From assembly GCF_039542305.1 (NCBI RefSeq), contig NZ_BAABHW010000001.1:310001-374000 (forward strand): a DNA stretch of 64,000 nt. The letters run 5' to 3'. Every line of letters starts with the position of its first letter. Positions within the stretch are counted from its first letter, which is position 1. The notes under the pieces are model-generated. The model saw nothing but the letters and a program-made list of their open reading frames with translations. It made no database searches and had not been told where the DNA came from. The stretch comes from Roseibacterium beibuensis. GTDB lineage: Bacteria; Pseudomonadota; Alphaproteobacteria; Rhodobacterales; Rhodobacteraceae. Positions 46,215-54,735 of the stretch are shown piece after piece. The position numbers and the translations under genes were made by a program.

Positions 46215-49136
46215 ATGCAGGACTTGAGCGGACGCGGTCGTGTTGCCGCCGTGCTCGGCCCCACCAACACGGGCAAGACTCACTACGCGATCGAACGCAT
46301 GCTGGCGCATCGCACCGGCATGATCGGGCTGCCGCTGCGTCTGCTTGCCCGCGAAGTCTATGACAAGATCGTCGCCCTGCGCGGCCCGTCGGTGGTTGCG
46401 CTGGTCACCGGCGAAGAGCGGATCGTCCCCGAGCGCACGCAATACTGGGTCTGCACCGTCGAGGCGATGCCCATGGGCCTGGGGACGGATTTCCTGGCCG
46501 TGGACGAGATCCAGCTTTGCGGCGACCTGGAGCGCGGCCATGTTTTCACGGATCGCCTCCTGCATGCGCGCGGGCTGCACGAAACCTTGTTCCTTGGCGC
46601 GGACACGATGCGCAACGCCATCGCGGCCCTGGTGCCGCGCTGCCAGTTCATGCGCCGCGAACGTTTTTCAGAGCTTGTGTATGCAGGTTCGAAAAAGATA
46701 AGCCGGATGCCCTCTCGCAGCGCGATCGTGGGGTTCTCGGTCGATAATCTCTATGCCACCGCCGAGTTGTTGCGCCGGCAAAAGGGTGGCGCCGCGGTGG
46801 TCATGGGGGCGCTTTCGCCCCGGACCCGCAACGCCCAGGTCGAGCTTTACCAGAACGGCGATGTGGATGTGTTGGTGGCCACCGACGCCATCGGGATGGG
46901 CCTGAACCTAGATATTCGGCATGTCGCCTTTTCGGGCCTGCGCAAGTTCGATGGCCGACGGATGCGCGACCTGATGCCGAACGAACTGGCCCAGATCGCG
47001 GGGCGGGCCGGGCGCCATACGCAGGCCGGAACCTTCGGCGTCACGGGCGAGGCGCCGCCCCTCGATGACGGTCTCGCGCAAGCGATCATGGAGCATCGCT
47101 TTGCGCCCGTGCGAAAGCTGCAATGGCGCAACTCGGACCTCGATTTCGGGTCCGTCGCCCGTTTGATCGCGTCGCTGGAAGAGCGGACTGATGACGAATG
47201 GCTGGCCCGCGCCCGCGAAGCCGACGACCTCAAGGCGCTGAAAGATCTCGGCGCGCGGAGCGAGATCGCCGAGCGGGTTCGCGATGCGCGGGATGTGAAG
47301 CTCCTGTGGGATGTCTGCCGCATCCCCGATTTCCGGGGAATCAGCCATGCCGAACATTCCGACCTGTTGGGGCGCATTTTCGGATTTCTCCACGAAACGG
47401 GCCGCGTTCCCGACGATTGGCTGGCCCGGCAGGTCAAGCGGATCGACCGGACCGATGGCGATATCGACACATTGTCGAAACGCTTGGCGTATATCCGCAC
47501 ATGGACCTATGTCGCACAGCGCTCGGGGTGGGTTGATGACGAAACCCATTGGCGCGGGACGACCCGTGCCGTAGAAGACCGCCTGTCGGACGCCTTGCAT
47601 GGTGCGCTGACGCAAAGATTTGTCGACCGGCGGACGAGTGTCCTCCTTCGCCGGTTGAAACAGAAGGAGAGCCTGGTGGCCGATGTGAATGACAAGGGTG
47701 AAGTGACTGTCGAAGGCCAGGTGCTCGGCCGGATCTCAGGATTCCGTTTCCTTCAGGATGAGACAGCCAGCCCGGACGAAGCCAAGACGCTGCGGCAGGC
47801 CGCCATGGCCGCCCTGCGCCCGGAATTCCACCTGCGCGCCGACCGCATGTACAACGCACCCGACACCGAGTTCGACCTGACCGAGCAGGGCGGCCTCATG
47901 TGGGGCGAGATGGCGGTTGGCAAACTGGTCGCCGGCCCCGAAGTGCTGCGCCCGACGGCCGAGGCCTTCGTCGAGGAAGAAGCCGGCGCCGAGGTGATCC
48001 AGAAAGTGCAGCGGCGTTTGCAGCACTACATTGACCGCCGCATCGCGGCCCAGTTCGAACCGCTCGTCGCCATGTCGCGCGATGAAACGATCACCGGGCT
48101 TGCCCGCGGCGTTGCCTTCCGCCTGTTCGAAGGGTTCGGGATCGTGCCGCGCACCGAGATCGCCGACGACATCAAGGCGCTCGACCAGGAGGCGCGCGGC
48201 CTGCTGCGCAAGCATGGGGTGCGGTTCGGCCAGTTCACGATCTTCCAGCCCGCCCTGTTGAAACCCGCGCCGACCCGCCTGCGGCTGGTGCTTTGGGGGT
48301 TGGCGCAGGGCATGGACGAGTTGCCCGACAGCCCGCCGCCGGGTCTCGTGACCATCCCCAACGACACGGCCCATAGCCGCGAATACTACACGATGGCGGG
48401 TTACCGCACCGCTGGCACACGCGCGATCCGCATCGACATGCTGGAGCGTCTTGCCGACATGCTGCGCGGACAGGATACGCGCGGCGGGTTCGAAGCGACG
48501 GCCGACATGTTGTCGATCACGGGCCTGACCCTCGAACAATTCGCCGATCTCATGGGCGGTTTGGGCTACAAGGCCGCACGCGGAGAGCGCGCGAAGGTGA
48601 AGGCTGCGCCGGAACCCGCTGCGACCGATGCACCGGAAACGGTGGACGAGACGCCGCTTGGCGCGACTGTCCCGACCGGGCTGGAAGGGGCAGATACGCC
48701 CGACCCCGAAGCGCCGACCGAGGTGCCGGGCGAAACCCCGGCCGAGACGCCGGTCGAAGCCCCGAGCGAAGCCCCCGCCGAACCGCCGACCGAGTTGCCG
48801 GAGGATACTCCGTCCGAGGCTCCGGCCACGCCGCCTGCGGAAACGCCGGAGACCGGGGCAGAGCCTGAGATGGAAGTGTTCTACACGTTCGCCTGGGCGC
48901 CACGCCGCCGGGCCGGCGGTGCGCCGCGAGACCGCGCAGATGCGGGCCGGGGAGCCCCGGGCGGCAAGCCCAAATCCGGTCGCAAGCAAGGCGGCGGCAA
49001 GCCCCGCGGCAAGGGCGGCAAGCCCAAGCATGACGACAAGCCGCGGAGCTTTTCGTCTGCCCCCAAGAAGAAAGAAAAGGCGATCGACCCGGACAATCCG
49101 TTCGCGGCCCTGGCGGCCCTCAAAGATCGGTCCTGA
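46215..49136 (+). CDS. SUV3-like ATP-dependent RNA helicase with disordered C-terminal tail
   Basis: A 973-residue superfamily 2 helicase related to mitochondrial SUV3 (DExH-type). Walker A VLGPTNTGKTHYAIERML (~residues 13-30), Walker B FLAVDEIQLCGDL near 93, motif V ATDAIGMGLNLDIRHVAFSG near 217 and motif VI QIAGRAGRHTQAGTFGVTGE near 257. Residues ~805-885 are a Pro-Glu-Thr/Ala-rich linker (about ten E/T-x-P units), followed by a Gly-Lys-Arg-rich segment that could bind RNA. SUV3 acts in RNA degradation; a bacterial role in RNA turnover is inference. It is followed 6 bp later by the S4 RNA-binding gene. Confidence 0.9.
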   Translation: MQDLSGRGRVAAVLGPTNTGKTHYAIERMLAHRTGMIGLPLRLLAREVYDKIVALRGPSVVALVTGEERIVPERTQYWVCTVEAMPMGLGTDFLAVDEIQLCGDLERGHVFTDRLLHARGLHETLFLGADTMRNAIAALVPRCQFMRRERFSELVYAGSKKISRMPSRSAIVGFSVDNLYATAELLRRQKGGAAVVMGALSPRTRNAQVELYQNGDVDVLVATDAIGMGLNLDIRHVAFSGLRKFDGRRMRDLMPNELAQIAGRAGRHTQAGTFGVTGEAPPLDDGLAQAIMEHRFAPVRKLQWRNSDLDFGSVARLIASLEERTDDEWLARAREADDLKALKDLGARSEIAERVRDARDVKLLWDVCRIPDFRGISHAEHSDLLGRIFGFLHETGRVPDDWLARQVKRIDRTDGDIDTLSKRLAYIRTWTYVAQRSGWVDDETHWRGTTRAVEDRLSDALHGALTQRFVDRRTSVLLRRLKQKESLVADVNDKGEVTVEGQVLGRISGFRFLQDETASPDEAKTLRQAAMAALRPEFHLRADRMYNAPDTEFDLTEQGGLMWGEMAVGKLVAGPEVLRPTAEAFVEEEAGAEVIQKVQRRLQHYIDRRIAAQFEPLVAMSRDETITGLARGVAFRLFEGFGIVPRTEIADDIKALDQEARGLLRKHGVRFGQFTIFQPALLKPAPTRLRLVLWGLAQGMDELPDSPPPGLVTIPNDTAHSREYYTMAGYRTAGTRAIRIDMLERLADMLRGQDTRGGFEATADMLSITGLTLEQFADLMGGLGYKAARGERAKVKAAPEPAATDAPETVDETPLGATVPTGLEGADTPDPEAPTEVPGETPAETPVEAPSEAPAEPPTELPEDTPSEAPATPPAETPETGAEPEMEVFYTFAWAPRRRAGGAPRDRADAGRGAPGGKPKSGRKQGGGKPRGKGGKPKHDDKPRSFSSAPKKKEKAIDPDNPFAALAALKDRS

Positions 49137-49142
49137 CGCCAT

Positions 49143-49514
49143 TTGACAGAGCCAAGGCGCACGGATCGACTCGATCGCTGGTTGTGGCAGGCGCGGTTCT
49201 TCAAGACCCGGAGCCTTGCCGCGCGCCGCGTGTCCGAAGGCGCGGTGCGGGTCAATGCCGACCGTGTGACGAAACCTGCCGCCAGCGTCGGAGAGGGGGA
49301 CGTCCTGACCTTTCCGCAGGGGCGACAGATCCGCGTTGTTCGAATTGCGGCGCTTGCGACGCGGCGCGGCCCGGCGAGCGAGGCGCAAACCCTCTACGAC
49401 GACCTGACACCGCCCGAGGACAAGGGCGCAGCCCCGGCCCGGGTTGGCCCGCGCCCGACCAAGAAGACGCGGCGCGACCTGGACGCGTTTCGCGGCGCGG
49501 CGGAAGACGACTGA
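49143..49514 (+). CDS. hslR: S4-domain RNA-binding protein (Hsp15-like)
   Basis: A 123-residue protein. RLDRWLWQARFFKTRSLAAR (residues ~8-27) and GAVRVNADRVTKPAASVGEG form the S4 domain; the C-terminus is basic and rich in Pro and Arg. E. coli Hsp15 rescues stalled 50S subunits carrying peptidyl-tRNA. It starts at TTG 49143, 6 bp after the helicase stop, and is probably co-transcribed with it. The rare start codon suggests low translation or coupling. Confidence 0.9.
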   Translation: MTEPRRTDRLDRWLWQARFFKTRSLAARRVSEGAVRVNADRVTKPAASVGEGDVLTFPQGRQIRVVRIAALATRRGPASEAQTLYDDLTPPEDKGAAPARVGPRPTKKTRRDLDAFRGAAEDD

Positions 49515-49685
49515 AAGCTGCGCGAAAAAATCGCATCCGGACGCTCGGGTTGGTCTTGGAAAGCTGTCAACCTGGCTTTACAGTTGCCCAACACATGGTC
49601 TGATGTCACAGGGTGGGTGCCGAGGCTTGCATCGGTCATTCGCCTCGCGTAGCAGACCCCAAGAACGACCATCCGAGGGTATCGC

Positions 49686-50021
49686 ATGACGTATGTCGTG
49701 ACCGAAAATTGCATTGCCTGCAAGTACACCGATTGCGTGGAAGTCTGCCCCGTCGACTGCTTCTACGAGGGCGAAAACTTTCTTGTCATTCACCCTGACG
49801 AATGCATCGACTGCGGTGTTTGCGAACCGGAGTGCCCGGCTGACGCGATCCGGCCCGACACCGAACCCGAGATGGAAAAATGGGTCGAGATCAACCGGAA
49901 ATATGCCGAGATGTGGCCGGTGATCATCACCAAGAAAGATCCGCTCCCGACGGCGGATGAGATGGACGGCAAGCCCGACAAGATGGGCATGTTGTCCGAA
50001 GCGCCCGGCGAAGGCGGGTAA
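49686..50021 (+). CDS. fdxA: Seven-iron ferredoxin FdxA
   Basis: A 111-residue ferredoxin with one [3Fe-4S] and one [4Fe-4S] cluster. ENCIACKYTDCVEVCPVDC near residue 6 and DECIDCGVCEPECPADAI near residue 37 hold the ligands; the extended C-terminus (KWVEINRKYAEMWPVIITKK) is typical of the alphaproteobacterial/Azotobacter FdI type. It transfers electrons in the cytoplasm; the partner is unknown. The 171-bp upstream spacer suggests its own promoter. Confidence 0.95.
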   Translation: MTYVVTENCIACKYTDCVEVCPVDCFYEGENFLVIHPDECIDCGVCEPECPADAIRPDTEPEMEKWVEINRKYAEMWPVIITKKDPLPTADEMDGKPDKMGMLSEAPGEGG

Positions 50022-50347
50022 CGGACAGACGAAACGGCGCGCATCCGATTCGCAGGGCCATGAAATCTTGGGGTCCGAAGCGGCGTCGCGGTCCAAAAAG
50101 TGACGTGTAACCCCCTTTATTCAAAGAGGGAACGCTCTGTCTGTGTGCGCGAATCTTTAAAGTGGCCGTTTTTTATGTTATGTAACGGTTACAAAAATTG
50201 TCTGTCTGTAGTGTCGACCGGGTCTGCCAACCCGACTTAGTTCAGCGATTCACATCCCTTGCTGGTGGAAGGCTTCGGTTTTCCGCGGGCAATTTGTGTC
50301 GCTCATGAACGGGCTTCCGACGCCACGGAACCAAAAAGGAACTGCCA
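50022..50347. other. Long promoter/leader region upstream of carD
   Basis: About 325 bp without a gene. It contains an AT-rich patch around 50161-50205, unusual in this GC-rich window, with the palindrome TGTAACGGTTACA at 50181-50193 and a CTGTCTGT repeat (50124-50131, 50203-50210). The rest shows modest hairpins only. This is most likely the carD promoter and a long untranslated leader. Confidence 0.5.
50181..50193. promoter_or_regulatory. Palindrome TGTAACGGTTACA upstream of carD
   Basis: A perfect 6+6 bp inverted repeat with one central base, inside the AT-rich patch 155 bp before the carD ATG. Such a short symmetric site could bind a dimeric regulator. No cognate protein is identified. 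Confidence 0.45.
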
Positions 50348-50857
50348 ATGACCAAACGGAAGTCGCAAGAGTTCAGCGCGAATGACTATGTCGTGTATCC
50401 TGCCCATGGCGTGGGACAGATCGTTTCGATCGAAGAACAGGAGATCGCAGGCCTTAAGCTCGAACTCTTCGTCATTTCGTTCGAAAAGGACAAGATGACC
50501 TTGCGCGTGCCCACGGCCAAAGCGACCGAGATCGGCATGCGCTCGCTCAGCTCCCCCGATGTCGTGTCCAAAGCGATGGAGACGCTGAAGGGCAAGGCCA
50601 AGGTCAAGCGGGCCATGTGGTCGCGCCGCGCCCAGGAATATGAGCAGAAGATCAATTCCGGTGATTTGATCTCGATTGCCGAGGTGGTCCGTGACCTGCA
50701 CCGCGCCGACGATCAGCGCGAGCAGTCCTATTCGGAACGTCAGCTCTACGAAGCCGCGCTCGAGCGTCTGACCCGCGAGCTGGCGGCCGTGAAAGGCATG
50801 GACGAGGCCAATGCGCAGCGCCAGGTTGACGAGGTGCTGACGGCCCGGGCGGCCTGA
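50348..50857 (+). CDS. carD: CarD family transcriptional regulator
   Basis: A 169-residue RNA polymerase-binding protein. The N-terminal RNAP-interacting domain (DYVVYPAHGVGQIVSIEEQE, residues ~13-32; KDKMTLRVPTAKATEIGMRS) is followed by a helical DNA-binding domain (MWSRRAQEYEQKINSGDLIS). Studies in Rhodobacter sphaeroides showed that CarD activates promoters lacking T at position -7, common in alphaproteobacteria. AAAAAGGAA precedes the ATG. It has a long promoter region and its own terminator, so is monocistronic. Confidence 0.95.
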   Translation: MTKRKSQEFSANDYVVYPAHGVGQIVSIEEQEIAGLKLELFVISFEKDKMTLRVPTAKATEIGMRSLSSPDVVSKAMETLKGKAKVKRAMWSRRAQEYEQKINSGDLISIAEVVRDLHRADDQREQSYSERQLYEAALERLTRELAAVKGMDEANAQRQVDEVLTARAA

Positions 50858-50894
50858 TCCCGCCTATCGGCGTATTATCGCTAAGGAAATCCAG

Positions 50895-50924
50895 ACCCGC
50901 CGCGCCTGTCGCGGCGGGTTTTTC
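50895..50924 (+). terminator. carD terminator
   Basis: ACCCGCCGC (50895-50903) with GCGGCGGGT (50911-50919), loop GCCTGTC, followed by TTTTCTTTG. It is 38 bp after the carD stop. Confidence 0.93.
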
Positions 50925-51010
50925 TTTGTGATAGAAACAGGTTCGGGGGACGGGAACCTCTGCATCGCGTCATGCGTTGCCACCCAGTCTGACATCTGAA
51001 AGGACCCGGA

Positions 51011-51283
51011 ATGAAAAAGATCTTCGCACCGATTGCGCTTGTCGCTGCCCTTGGCACGGCTGGCTGCCAGAACCTCAGCCCGCAGGATCAGGCCAACCTT
51101 GGCCTGCTGGCCGGTGCGGGTGCTGGCCTGATCACCGCCAACGCGCTGAACGCCAACGCCAACTGGACGATCGTCGCTGCGCTGGCCGGTGCCGCCGTCG
51201 GCACGCTGGTTGCACGGAATGCGCAAACCGGAAACTGCGCCTATTCGAACGGGGATGGCACCTACACGGTTCGCCCCTGCTGA
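51011..51283 (+). CDS. Small lipoprotein with glycine-zipper segment
   Basis: A 90-residue predicted lipoprotein. The signal peptide FAPIALVAALGTAGC ends in a lipobox with cysteine 19. The mature part contains two small-residue-rich hydrophobic stretches (LGLLAGAGAGLITANAL, TIVAALAGAAVGTLVARNAQ) like a glycine zipper, and two cysteines near the C-terminus (NCAYSN, RPC) that may form a disulfide. GGAC upstream. Probably outer-membrane associated; function is unknown. A strong terminator follows. Confidence 0.82.
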   Translation: MKKIFAPIALVAALGTAGCQNLSPQDQANLGLLAGAGAGLITANALNANANWTIVAALAGAAVGTLVARNAQTGNCAYSNGDGTYTVRPC

Positions 51284-51366
51284 CCAGACCTGACCGCGCT
51301 GCGTGTCGCTTCCGGGTGCCAGGTGACAGGCATCCATGGTGGGGCTTCACGGCAGCACACGGAATG

Positions 51367-51401
51367 AACGCCCGCTGCAGATCTTGCAGCGGGCGTTTTT
51401 T
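51367..51401 (+). terminator. Terminator after the small lipoprotein gene
   Basis: A perfect 13-bp stem, AACGCCCGCTGCA (51367-51379) with TGCAGCGGGCGTT (51385-51397), loop GATCT, followed by TTTT. It lies 84 bp past the lipoprotein stop and 63 bp before the convergent antiporter stop, so it may serve both. Confidence 0.93.
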
Positions 51402-51463
51402 GGGTCCGGTCGAGAAGGGGCGGGAATGATGCAGCCACCCATGCTGAGGCGGCGGCCGGCCCC

Positions 51464-53428
51464 TTAAGTGTCGCGACCGCCGGGCCGCCTTGGCGCCACT
51501 CCGCGAAGCGTCCCGGCCAGGGCGCCAGCATCGCCGCGGCGCCTGCGCCCCTCGGTCGGCGCTTCTTCGGTGAGCCCGTCAAGTTGGCTGAGCAGGGCGG
51601 TTTCGAGATTGTTGTTCAGTTCGCGGGAACGTTCGACATAGGCCGTGTTTTCGGCGACGGGCACACCCGGTTTCCAAAGTTCGGCCAATTCGCGCAGGTT
51701 CTGACGGTCGTGGCGATAGAAAGCGATCTCAAGCTCATGGGCTTCGTAATCGCTCAAACCCATGCCTTCGAGGACGTAGCGCGCGGCCCGCAGCGAACTG
51801 TCGAACATCTCGCGCACGATATGGTCGGCCCCGGCGTTGTAGAGCTCGTAGACATGCAAGCGGTCATGGGCACGGGCGACGATGGCGATATCGGGGCGCA
51901 GCCGCCGCGCATATTCGACCAGTTGCACGGCAGCCGCCTTGTCATCGACCGCCACGACGAGAACGCTGGCCTCGCCCAGCCCTGCGGCGGCCAGCAATTC
52001 GGGCCGCGTCGGGTCGCCGAAAAACCCCTTGAAGCCGAAGCGCCGCATCAATTGGATCGTGGCGAGGTCACTATCGAGAACCACGGTGCGAAAGCCGGAG
52101 GCCTGGACCATCCGGTTCACCACCTGACCGAACCGCCCGATGCCGGCGATGATCACCGGGGCTTTCTCGTCGATTTCGTCATGTCGGGGTGTTTCCTCCG
52201 GCTCACTGGCCAACCGCTTGCCGATAAACTCGTAGACGATGAAGGACAGCGGCGTCAGCAGCATGGAAAGGGCAACCACGAGCAATATGATCTCGCCGAT
52301 GCGGGGCAGGAACACCCCCTGCTGCAAGCCGAATGCGACAAGGACGAAGCCGAATTCGCCCGCCTGCGCGAGGCCGAGCGTGAACAGCCACCGATCGCGC
52401 CCCTGAAGGCCGGAGACGAGCGCGATGACCAGAAGGACCAGCCCCTTGCCGATCATCAGCGCGATGGTCAGTGCGATGATCAGGACGGGATTGCCGAACA
52501 GCGTGCCGAAATTGATACCGGCCCCGACCGTGATGAAGAACAGGCCCAGCAACAGCCCCTTGAACGGCTCGATATCCGCCTCAAGCTCGTGGCGGAACTC
52601 GGAATTCGCCAGAACGACCCCGGCAAGGAAGGCACCAAGCGCGGGGGACAGTCCGACGAGAATCATCAAGAAGGCGATCCCGACCACGATCACCAGCGCG
52701 ACTGCCGTGTACATTTCGCGGATGCGGCTGGCGTGAATGAACCGGAAAAGCAGGGGGGACAGGTAGCGGCCGGCCAGGATGATCGCCGCGACAGCGGCCA
52801 GCGTCACAAGGGTCACCCCCCATGCCGGTAACCCCTCGACCAGCGACATCGCATGGTGTGCGTCTTCCTCGGGGGCGCGATTGATCGAGCCGTCCTCGGA
52901 AAAGGTAATGCTGCGCCCCAAGGCCAGCAGCGGGAGGATGGCCAGGGCCGGGATGACGGCGATGTCTTGTGTCAGCAGGACCGAAAAGGCCGAGCGCCCG
53001 CCCTCGGTCCGCATGAGGTTTTTCTCGGTGAGGGTCGTCAGCACGATTGCCGTGGAGGACAGTGCAAGGGTCAGGCCGACCGCCAGCGAGGTCTGGAGCG
53101 GCAGGCCGAGCAGGTAGACCCCTATGGCGATGGCGACTGTCGACAGCAGAATCTGTGCGCCCCCGGTGCCGAGAAGCTTTTTGCGCATCTCCCAAAGGCC
53201 CTTGGGATCCAGTTCCAGCCCGATCAGGAACAGCATCAGCACAACGCCGAACTCGGCGTAATGCTGGAGATCGGCGGTTTCGGACCCGACCAGGCCAAGG
53301 ACCGGGCCGATCATGATGCCGGCGATCAGGTATCCAAGAACGGACCCCAAGCCGAAGCGCACGGAAAGCGGCACCGCGATGACCATAGCGGTCAGGTAGA
53401 TCGTACCTTGTAGCAGGATGCCTTCCAT
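51464..53428 (-). CDS. CPA2 family monovalent cation:proton antiporter (KefB/KefC-like)
   Basis: A 654-residue inner-membrane protein. The N-terminal ~380 residues form a Na+/H+ exchanger domain with about twelve segments (GYLIAGIMIGPVLGLVG, TQDIAVIPALAILPLLALGR, PALGAFLAGVVLANSEFRHE). From about residue 410 a TrkA-N/RCK domain follows (VIIAGIGRFGQVVNRMV, FGDPTRPELLAAAGLGEASV). It probably effluxes K+ in exchange for H+ under electrophile or pH stress. A kefF/G-type partner is not adjacent, and glutathione gating is unproven. The C-terminal ~60 residues are charged and poorly conserved. Confidence 0.92.
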   Translation of the reverse strand: MEGILLQGTIYLTAMVIAVPLSVRFGLGSVLGYLIAGIMIGPVLGLVGSETADLQHYAEFGVVLMLFLIGLELDPKGLWEMRKKLLGTGGAQILLSTVAIAIGVYLLGLPLQTSLAVGLTLALSSTAIVLTTLTEKNLMRTEGGRSAFSVLLTQDIAVIPALAILPLLALGRSITFSEDGSINRAPEEDAHHAMSLVEGLPAWGVTLVTLAAVAAIILAGRYLSPLLFRFIHASRIREMYTAVALVIVVGIAFLMILVGLSPALGAFLAGVVLANSEFRHELEADIEPFKGLLLGLFFITVGAGINFGTLFGNPVLIIALTIALMIGKGLVLLVIALVSGLQGRDRWLFTLGLAQAGEFGFVLVAFGLQQGVFLPRIGEIILLVVALSMLLTPLSFIVYEFIGKRLASEPEETPRHDEIDEKAPVIIAGIGRFGQVVNRMVQASGFRTVVLDSDLATIQLMRRFGFKGFFGDPTRPELLAAAGLGEASVLVVAVDDKAAAVQLVEYARRLRPDIAIVARAHDRLHVYELYNAGADHIVREMFDSSLRAARYVLEGMGLSDYEAHELEIAFYRHDRQNLRELAELWKPGVPVAENTAYVERSRELNNNLETALLSQLDGLTEEAPTEGRRRRGDAGALAGTLRGVAPRRPGGRDT

Positions 53429-53563
53429 GCCGGTTCCATTTCATGCTCGATGCCCGGCCCAACCCTATCCGTGCTGCAGATGCAAAGTCCATTGGCGACG
53501 GCGGCCGGTGTGCATATCCACCGCGCGTCAGCTGCGCGCAGGGTGTCTTCGGCCGGAAGGAGG

Positions 53564-53908
53564 TCAGGTTTCGTCCAGCCAGGGCGGCGCCACGGGGGCC
53601 CCGTCCACGCGGACTTCTCCGGCCTCGTTGTCCAGCACCACGGGATTTTCGAACAGGGTCAGGGTGGGGCGCACACCGAAACGCCCCTCCATCCAGTCGG
53701 CCCAACCCTCGTTGAACCAGGCTGCGGCATCCTCGCGGGTTGCGAACTCGTAGATGCCGCCGCCCCCGGCCTCGCTGTTGAGGAAATACTTCCGCCGCAG
53801 TCCCTTTACCTTGTGAAAGATCCGGGTCGCGTCCAACGATTGCTGCGCGACGAAGTCATGATCGCGTTTCGGCCCGTCGAGCGGGATCTGGACAAGGGCG
53901 ATGATCAT
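53564..53908 (-). CDS. YdhR-like putative monooxygenase (dimeric alpha/beta barrel)
   Basis: A 114-residue protein starting MIIALVQIPLDG. KVKGLRRKYFLNSEAGGGGI near residue 31 and YEFATREDAAAWFNEGWADW match the YdhR/ABM-like ferredoxin-fold family, where the fold binds small aromatic or isoprenoid substrates without a cofactor. The ATG at 53908 begins the first strand directly; the upstream frame is not conserved. It is divergent from the D-lyxose isomerase gene. Function in this organism is unknown. Confidence 0.78.
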   Translation of the reverse strand: MIIALVQIPLDGPKRDHDFVAQQSLDATRIFHKVKGLRRKYFLNSEAGGGGIYEFATREDAAAWFNEGWADWMEGRFGVRPTLTLFENPVVLDNEAGEVRVDGAPVAPPWLDET

Positions 53909-54033
53909 GCGGGCCTCTCCGAAGGGGTCTCGTCGGGGCAGGATAGGGCACATGGCGTCTGCGTGCAAAACGCCGGCCTTGTCAGGGAAGACAGGATGCC
54001 GCATCAAGGCGATCTGAAACGCAAGGGCCGCTG

Positions 54034-54720
54034 ATGAAACGTTCCGAAATCAATGCAATCATGGCCGAGGCCGATGCTTTCATCCGGTCCTTCGGCTTTG
54101 TCCTGCCGCCGTTTGCCTATTGGACGCCGGAGGAGATGAAATCGCGCCGGGCCGAGATCGACCGGCTGATCGAAGGCCGGATGGGCTGGGACATAACCGA
54201 TTTCGGGCAGGGCGATTTCGACAAGCTCGGGCTGTTCCTGTTCACCCTGCGCAACGGGCGGCTCGATGACCTGAAACGGGGCACCGGCATGTGCTATGCG
54301 GAGAAGCTGCTGATCTCGAAGCAGGACCAGATCAGCCCGATGCATCGCCACTACCTCAAGGCCGAGGATATCATCAATCGCGGTGGCGCGACCTTGGCGA
54401 TCGAGCTTTACGGTTCCGCGCCCGATGGGTCCTTCGACGAAAGCGCTGGCGGAACCGTCCTGTGTGACGGGATCACCCGCCACTTCACACCGGGCGAGAT
54501 CCTGACCTTTGCGCCGGGCGAAAGCGTGACCCTCATGCCCGGGGATTGGCATGCCTTCTGGGGGGAGGGCGGTGACGTGCTGATCGGCGAGGTGTCGACC
54601 GTCAACGATGACGAGACCGACAATTGGTTCCGTGATCCCATCGGGCGCTTTGCTGCGATCGACGAGGATGAAGCGCCGACGCATCTCCTTGTCTCCGACT
54701 ACGCGAGCTGGCTGTCATAG
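54034..54720 (+). CDS. D-lyxose / D-mannose ketol-isomerase
   Basis: A 228-residue cupin enzyme that interconverts D-lyxose and D-xylulose (or D-mannose and D-fructose). MHRHYLKAEDIINRGG near residue 109 supplies metal-binding His, His and Glu, and PGDWHAFWGEGGDVLIGEVS near residue 169 supplies the last histidine. KRSEINAIMAEADAFIRSFG is the family N-terminus. No sugar kinase or transporter is adjacent. It is convergent with purD, with only 15 bp between stops. Confidence 0.9.
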   Translation: MKRSEINAIMAEADAFIRSFGFVLPPFAYWTPEEMKSRRAEIDRLIEGRMGWDITDFGQGDFDKLGLFLFTLRNGRLDDLKRGTGMCYAEKLLISKQDQISPMHRHYLKAEDIINRGGATLAIELYGSAPDGSFDESAGGTVLCDGITRHFTPGEILTFAPGESVTLMPGDWHAFWGEGGDVLIGEVSTVNDDETDNWFRDPIGRFAAIDEDEAPTHLLVSDYASWLS

Positions 54721-54735
54721 GCGAAGACCTGCGCG

